From Dechloromonas sp. UBA6271 (lineage in GTDB: Bacteria > Pseudomonadota > Gammaproteobacteria > Burkholderiales > Rhodocyclaceae): DNA of 64,000 nt. This document shows positions 58,735 to 64,000 of the stretch, piece after piece. A model generated the notes under the pieces. The model was not told the origin of the DNA and ran no database searches. It saw only the letters and a list, made by a program, of their open reading frames with translations. Positions within the stretch are counted from its first letter, which is position 1, and every line of letters begins with the position of its first letter. Made by a program: the position numbers and the translations under genes. The stretch covers positions 31,117 to 95,116 of the forward strand of contig DJUX01000068.1 of NCBI GenBank assembly GCA_002440665.1. Reading direction: 5' to 3'.

Positions 58735-61599
58735 ATGGACCTGCAAATTCTCCTCCTCCTCGGCCAGGATGGCGTCACCAACGGCGCCATCTACGCCCTG
58801 CTTGCCCTGGCGCTGGTGCTGGTCTTCGCCGTCACTCGCGTCATCTTCATTCCGCAGGGCGAATTCGTTGCCTACGGGGCGTTGACCCTGGCGGCGCTGC
58901 AGGCCGGCAAGGTGCCGGGGACGGTCTGGCTGCTGCTGGCGCTCGGGGTCGCGGTGGCGCTGCTCGACGGCATCCGGCTGGTGCGCGACGGACGTTTCCG
59001 CAAGCTGCCGCCGCTGCTCATCTTCAACGTCGGCATCCCGCTGCTTTGCGCTGCCGGCTTGTTCGCCATGCCGCCGAACCAGTTGCCGCTGTGGGCGCAG
59101 GTCGCGGTGTCGATGCTGCTGGTCGTGCCGCTTGGCCCGATGATTTACCGCGTTGCCTACCAGCCGCTGGCCAGCGCTTCGGTGCTGGTGCTGCTGATCG
59201 TTTCGGTGGCCGTGCATCTGGCGCTGATCGGCCTTGGCCTGCTGTTCTTCGGCGCCGAGGGTTCGCGGACGCCGTCCTTCACCGACATCAGTTTCGAACT
59301 CGCCGGCGCCCCGCTGCAGGGGCAGACGATCCTCGTCGTCGTCGCCTCCGCCCTGCTCATCATCGGCTTGTATTTCTTCTTCGAGCGCACGGTTTACGGC
59401 AAGGCTCTGCGCGCGACCGCAATGAACCGCACCGGCGCCCGCCTGATGGGCATCCCGCCGGCACTCGCCGGCAAGCTCTGTTTCACCTTGGCCGCCGCCA
59501 TCGGCGTCTTTTCGGGCGTCCTGATCGCGCCGATCACTACCATCTACTACGACTCCGGTTTCCTGATCGGCCTCAAGGGCTTCGTCGGCGCCATCATCGG
59601 CGGCCTCGCCTCCTACCCGGTCGCCGCGCTCGGCGCCGTGCTGGTCGGCCTGCTCGAATCGTATTCGTCATTCTATGCCAGCGCCTTCAAGGAGGTGATC
59701 GTCTTCACGCTGATCATCCCGGTGCTGCTGTGGCGCTCGCTGACCACGCATCACGTCGAGGAAGAAGAGGAAAAAGGCGATGATGTCGGCGGCGGTCGCC
59801 AAATTTCGGCAAAAAAGACGGTCGACCGCAGCAATGCGCTGATTCGCCAGTTGCCGTTGTTCGGCTTCGTCGGCCTGCTCGTTGCGGCCCCGCTCGTTCT
59901 GCCGGAATTTTCGATCACCCTGCTCAACTACATCGGCCTCTACGCCATCGTTGCCGTCGGTCTCGTGCTGCTGACCGGGGTCGGCGGGTTGACTTCCTTT
60001 GGCCAGGCGGCCTTCGTCGGCCTCGGCGCCTACACGACGGCGTGGCTGACCACCGCCCACGGATTCTCGCCGTGGGTGACACTGTTCATCGGGCTGGCGA
60101 TCACCGCCGCCGTCGCCTTCTTCCTCGGCTTCATCACGCTGCGCATGGGCGGCCATTACCTGCCGCTGGGCACCATCGCCTGGGGCATCAGCCTTTATTT
60201 CCTGTTCGGCAATGTCGAGTTTCTCGGCGGCCACACCGGCATCACCGGCATTCCGGCGGTGTCGCTGTTCGGCTGGTCCTTGAAGTCGGGGCGCGAGTTC
60301 TACTACCTGATCTGGCTGATCCTCCTGCTCGCCATCCTCGGCATCCGCAACCTCCTCGATTCGCGCACCGGCCGCGCCATCCGGGCGCTCAAGGGCGGCG
60401 CGGTGATGGCCGAGGCGATGGGGGTCGATACCGCCCGCGCCAGGATCGTCATTTTCCTGATCGCCGCGCTGCTGGCCAGCGTTTCCGGCTGGCTCTACGC
60501 CCACCTGCAGCGCTTCGTGAACCCGACGCCGTTTGCACTGACGCAGGGCATCGAATACCTGTTCATGGCCGTCGTCGGCGGCGCCGGCCATGTCTGGGGC
60601 GCCGTGCTCGGGGCCGGGCTGATCACCCTCCTCAAGCAGTGGCTGCAGGACTGGCTGCCGCAACTGTTCGGCCAGAGCGGCAATTTCGAGATCATCGTCT
60701 TCGGCATCGCCATGGTGCTGGTGCTGCAACGCGCCCGGGCCGGATTGTGGCCGGTGATCCTGCGGCTGTTGCCGGCACGCGCGGCGGCGCACGAGGTACC
60801 GCACGGCGAAGCGCTGCCGCGGCGGTCGGCGGTCGCCGCCGGCACCCTGCTGCTGGAGGCCCGGGACGTCACCAAGCACTTCGGCGGGCTGGTCGCCAAC
60901 AACAAGTTGTCGCTGAGCGTCCGTGCCGGCGAGGTGATGGCGCTGATCGGCCCGAACGGCGCCGGCAAGAGCACCATGTTCAACTGCATTTCCGCGGTCA
61001 ACCCGGCCAGCGAGGGCAAAATCGAGTTCCTCGGCGAGTCGACCGCAACACTCGCCGCGCGCGACATTGCCCGGCGCGGCATGAGCCGCACCTTCCAGCA
61101 CGTCCGCCTGCTCGGCCAGATGACGGTGCTGGAAAACGTCGCCATCGGCGCCCACCTGCGTGGTAGCCGGGGCGTGCTGCCGGCGGCGCTGCGCCTCGAC
61201 CGTGCCGAGGAGCAGCGCCTGCTCGCCGAAGCGGCGCGCCAGATCGAGCGTGTCGGCCTCGCCGAGCACATGTTCGATGCGGCCGGCAGCCTGGCCCTCG
61301 GCCAGCAGCGCATCGTCGAAATCGCCCGTGCGCTGGCCTCGGATCCATGCCTGCTGCTGCTCGACGAGCCGGCGGCCGGTCTGCGCTACAAGGAAAAACA
61401 GGCGCTCGCCGAACTGCTGCGGAAGCTGCGCGCCGAAGGTATGGGCATCCTGCTGGTCGAGCACGACATGGATTTCGTCATGGGCCTGGCCGACCGCGTG
61501 GTGGTCATGGAATTCGGCGAGAAGATCGCCGAGGGCAAGCCTGAAGAAGTCCAGCGCGATCCCAAGGTGCTGGAAGCCTATCTCGGCGGCGTGGATTGA
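58735..61599 (+). CDS. LivH-LivM-LivG triple fusion: ABC permease-permease-ATPase
   Basis: A 954-residue single chain. Residues 1 to about 345 are a LivH-type permease (AMNRTGARLMGIPP and ending LLESYSSFY...). An acidic linker with HVEEEEEKG follows. Residues about 370-680 are a LivM permease (LTSFGQAAFVGLGAYT, ALKGGAVMAEAMGVD). From about 704 there is a LivG ATPase with Walker A GPNGAGKST (about 739-747), signature LALGQQRIVEIARAL and Walker B LLLLDEPAAGL. LivM-LivG fusions are fairly common; a three-part fusion is less so. A dispersed-motif copy lies in the LivH-LivM linker. livF follows after one base. Confidence 0.93.
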   Translation: MDLQILLLLGQDGVTNGAIYALLALALVLVFAVTRVIFIPQGEFVAYGALTLAALQAGKVPGTVWLLLALGVAVALLDGIRLVRDGRFRKLPPLLIFNVGIPLLCAAGLFAMPPNQLPLWAQVAVSMLLVVPLGPMIYRVAYQPLASASVLVLLIVSVAVHLALIGLGLLFFGAEGSRTPSFTDISFELAGAPLQGQTILVVVASALLIIGLYFFFERTVYGKALRATAMNRTGARLMGIPPALAGKLCFTLAAAIGVFSGVLIAPITTIYYDSGFLIGLKGFVGAIIGGLASYPVAALGAVLVGLLESYSSFYASAFKEVIVFTLIIPVLLWRSLTTHHVEEEEEKGDDVGGGRQISAKKTVDRSNALIRQLPLFGFVGLLVAAPLVLPEFSITLLNYIGLYAIVAVGLVLLTGVGGLTSFGQAAFVGLGAYTTAWLTTAHGFSPWVTLFIGLAITAAVAFFLGFITLRMGGHYLPLGTIAWGISLYFLFGNVEFLGGHTGITGIPAVSLFGWSLKSGREFYYLIWLILLLAILGIRNLLDSRTGRAIRALKGGAVMAEAMGVDTARARIVIFLIAALLASVSGWLYAHLQRFVNPTPFALTQGIEYLFMAVVGGAGHVWGAVLGAGLITLLKQWLQDWLPQLFGQSGNFEIIVFGIAMVLVLQRARAGLWPVILRLLPARAAAHEVPHGEALPRRSAVAAGTLLLEARDVTKHFGGLVANNKLSLSVRAGEVMALIGPNGAGKSTMFNCISAVNPASEGKIEFLGESTATLAARDIARRGMSRTFQHVRLLGQMTVLENVAIGAHLRGSRGVLPAALRLDRAEEQRLLAEAARQIERVGLAEHMFDAAGSLALGQQRIVEIARALASDPCLLLLDEPAAGLRYKEKQALAELLRKLRAEGMGILLVEHDMDFVMGLADRVVVMEFGEKIAEGKPEEVQRDPKVLEAYLGGVD
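59800..59833 (-). repeat. Dispersed uptake-signal-like motif, copy 17
   Basis: On the minus strand: core TGCTGCGGTCGAC, then CGTC, TTTTTTGCCG and AAATTT. It lies in the linker between the LivH and LivM parts of the fusion (residues about 356-367). Confidence 0.8.
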
Positions 61600-61600
61600 A

Positions 61601-62365
<765 letters not shown>

Positions 62366-62395
62366 TACTGCACCCCTGCGGGAGCCCGTGCCCGG

Positions 62396-64000
62396 CTAAC
62401 GCTGGCCCCGGTCGCCGTCGCGGTGCTCGTTCGGCCCGCGGCCGCCCCGGTTTTGATCCGCCTGCGGTGGCGGGCGCGGCTCGTTGCGCTGCACTTCACG
62501 CATCGGCGGTGGCGAAGGCTGGGGCTGGCGCTGCGGCTGGGCTTGGGGTTGCGGCTGTGATTGCTGTTGCGGCATGGCCCGCGGTGCTTCGCGCGGCATT
62601 GGTGCCGCCCGCTCGGGTTGCGGCTGGCGAAATTGCTGTGCTTCACGATATTGCTGCGGCTCGCGATAGGTGTCCCGCCGCTGCTCGCGTTGGACTGGCG
62701 CCGGTTGCTGGATTTCACGCATCGCCGGCGGTGCCTGGCGATAGTGTTCCTCCCGCATTGCCGGGGGTGGTGTGGCGGGTTGCGGGCGATCGTGTTCGAC
62801 GCGCGGTGCGCCCGGCATTGCCGGCGAGCTGGGCATTGCCCGGCCGTTCTGGCGATCCTCGGGGTAAGGCGCCCGTCCGCGGTTTTCCATGTTCCGGTTG
62901 TATTCCGGCGCGGCGCGCGGAGCATCCGGGCCGGGGGGGCGGCCACCGGTTTCCGGCTGACGGCTGGCTGCTGGCGGCGTCATGTCGCGCCGACCTTCCT
63001 GGCCCGCCTGCGGCATGCCGGCCGCGGGTTGCTGGAAGCGCTCGGACGGTGGCCTGACCTGCTGCCGCTGCGGGGCGTAGCGTTCCGGCTCGTTGCGCTG
63101 CGCCGCGCGTGCGGCGCTGGCCGGTGGCGCCAGCCAATCGCCGCCCGGTGCCCGGGATTTCACGGGTGCCTGCCCGAGCTCATTCCGGTCATAGGGACGA
63201 ACGCTGTTGCGGTTGATCGGCTTGCCTTCGCGCAGCATGCTGGAGGGGACGACGGTGACGGCATGCGGCTGCTCCTGATGCGCGTAATGCGGCCGGTATT
63301 CCGGGCGCAGCGCGCGGTCGATCTGCGCATGGTCGTGGACATGCGCGACGTTGATCTGGCGCACGTAGGTCGGGCTGGTGCGATAGCCGGGCACATAGAC
63401 TTCGCGTGGTGCCAGCGGGAACCAGCCGACCGCCGGGGCGGAGGCGTAACCGAAGCGGACGTTCCAGCCCGGATCGCCGACCCAGCCGACGAGTGCCGGC
63501 GCATACACGGGGCGCGCGGCATAGGTGCCCGGTGCCCAACCCCAGCGGCCATCGACCTGTACCCAGCGCCCGTAATGGAAGGGGGCGAAACCCCAGGGGG
63601 CGGCGTCGACCCACGTCCAGCCCCAAGGTTCGACCCAGGCCCAGCGCCCATCGCGATAGGGCGCCCAGTCGGCAGCGACCGCGCGCGGGTACCAGACCGT
63701 GCCGTAGTCGGGTGCCGAACCCCAGTCGCCGTAGGCGTCGAGATCCTGATAGCCGGTCATGTAGGGGGAAACATGGCGACGGGCGGCATTCGATCGCTCA
63801 CGGTTGTCCTGCGCCGAAACCCAGGCGTCGAGATCGTCGCCGTAAGGCGCCGCATCGACGCCTATCAGGCCACGCTCGTCGAAGGTGGCCATCTCACCCG
63901 GGCGCACGACGACCGGCTGTTCATCGGTCAGGACCTCGGCACTGCCCGACTGTGCGGCAACGGTCGTGCGGTCGGGCCGCACCTCGATCCGGTAACGGCC
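62396..64000 (-). CDS. DUF6600/FecR-like secreted protein, cut by window edge
   Basis: The C-terminal part of a minus-strand gene that runs off the end of the window; the frame is open to base 64000 (residues GRYRIEVRPDRTTV at the edge). After a FecR-like segment (SGSAEVLTDEQPVVVRPGEMA) there is an aromatic domain full of Trp-Tyr motifs (WAPYRDGRWAWVEPWGWTWV in pieces), typical of DUF6600. The last 250 residues are disordered and rich in Pro, Gln, Arg and Glu. Exported envelope proteins of this kind are common in betaproteobacteria; the function is unknown. The first in-window GTG is at 63982 but the true start lies outside. Confidence 0.8.
   Translation of the reverse strand, partial: GRYRIEVRPDRTTVAAQSGSAEVLTDEQPVVVRPGEMATFDERGLIGVDAAPYGDDLDAWVSAQDNRERSNAARRHVSPYMTGYQDLDAYGDWGSAPDYGTVWYPRAVAADWAPYRDGRWAWVEPWGWTWVDAAPWGFAPFHYGRWVQVDGRWGWAPGTYAARPVYAPALVGWVGDPGWNVRFGYASAPAVGWFPLAPREVYVPGYRTSPTYVRQINVAHVHDHAQIDRALRPEYRPHYAHQEQPHAVTVVPSSMLREGKPINRNSVRPYDRNELGQAPVKSRAPGGDWLAPPASAARAAQRNEPERYAPQRQQVRPPSERFQQPAAGMPQAGQEGRRDMTPPAASRQPETGGRPPGPDAPRAAPEYNRNMENRGRAPYPEDRQNGRAMPSSPAMPGAPRVEHDRPQPATPPPAMREEHYRQAPPAMREIQQPAPVQREQRRDTYREPQQYREAQQFRQPQPERAAPMPREAPRAMPQQQSQPQPQAQPQRQPQPSPPPMREVQRNEPRPPPQADQNRGGRGPNEHRDGDRGQR

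Noticed and set aside
61038..61050. Exact core TGTTGCGGTCGAC (minus strand) in the LivG domain
   Set aside because: The core is perfect, but no A/T tracts follow. It was left out of the count of full copies; it may still be a partial site.

Overview
The window looks like a chromosomal segment of a high-GC betaproteobacterium, most likely of the order Rhodocyclales (Dechloromonas/Azonexus-like). That placement is an inference from gene content and order: recA-recX, lptB-rpoN-hpf-ptsN-hprK, a separate EIIA(Man)-ptsH-ptsI cluster without any PTS permease, PEP-CTERM proteins, a complete tol-pal operon followed by queE-queC, and a one-piece tmRNA. No ribosomal RNA, tRNA, CRISPR array, insertion sequence, integrase or prophage was seen.

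Layout. 1-4.0 kb: a minus-strand export operon (HlyD-type adaptor, RbbA-like double ATPase/permease, start of a second ABC-2 permease) behind a TetR-type palindrome. 4.1-6.2 kb: a remnant-like gap, then an operon of [2Fe-2S] ferredoxin, alpha/beta hydrolase and NodI-like ABC ATPase whose permease is not present. 6.3-12.7 kb: ion and solute transport (GltS, P-type cation ATPase, VanZ-like protein, sodium:solute symporter). 12.8-18.5 kb: SOS-controlled recA-recX, then lptB, rpoN, hpf, ptsN, hprK. 18.6-25.3 kb: PsiF-like protein, cyclase/FHA protein, ttcA, a MidA-type methyltransferase and an envelope/beta-propeller group. 25.3-32.8 kb: YeeE-type sulfur transporter, queC, queE and cpoB-pal-tolB-tolA-tolR-tolQ-ybgC. 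32.9-39.3 kb: ruvC-ruvA-ruvB with two membrane proteins, a Cys-rich secreted protein, yebC, and a UPF0126 membrane protein behind a tandem glycine riboswitch. 39.5-46.8 kb: HerA-like ATPase, an AT-rich GIY-YIG gene, a c-type heme protein, a LysR/DMT divergent pair and the PTS phosphorelay genes. 47-50.4 kb: TonB-dependent copper-type receptor, tonB and ssrA. 50.5-56.2 kb: small ORFs, two PEP-CTERM proteins with different promoter signatures, a DUF4824/DUF2157 pair and riboflavin synthase. 56.3-62.4 kb: a branched-chain amino-acid type ABC system with two duplicated binding proteins, a LivH-LivM-LivG triple fusion and LivF. 62.4-64 kb: a DUF6600-type protein cut by the window edge.

The most unusual signal is a short motif scattered through the whole window. 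It has a core TG(T/C)TGCGGTC(G/A)AC, 4-5 variable bases, and two A/T tracts about one helical turn apart. I count 17 good copies, about one per 3.8 kb, on both strands, in intergenic gaps and inside genes. The in-gene copies sit in interdomain linkers or other variable segments, in different reading frames, without breaking the genes. This layout closely resembles the DNA uptake signal sequences of Pasteurellaceae (core ending TGCGGT followed by phased A/T tracts). I propose it as a candidate DNA-uptake or other genome-wide recognition sequence.

Functional themes: the sigma-54/PTS-Ntr regulators (rpoN, ptsN, hprK, EIIA-Man, ptsH, ptsI) lie in two clusters in the window and match a possible sigma-54 promoter before a PEP-CTERM gene. 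Envelope integrity is covered by tol-pal and lptB, and DNA repair by recA-recX and ruvCAB.
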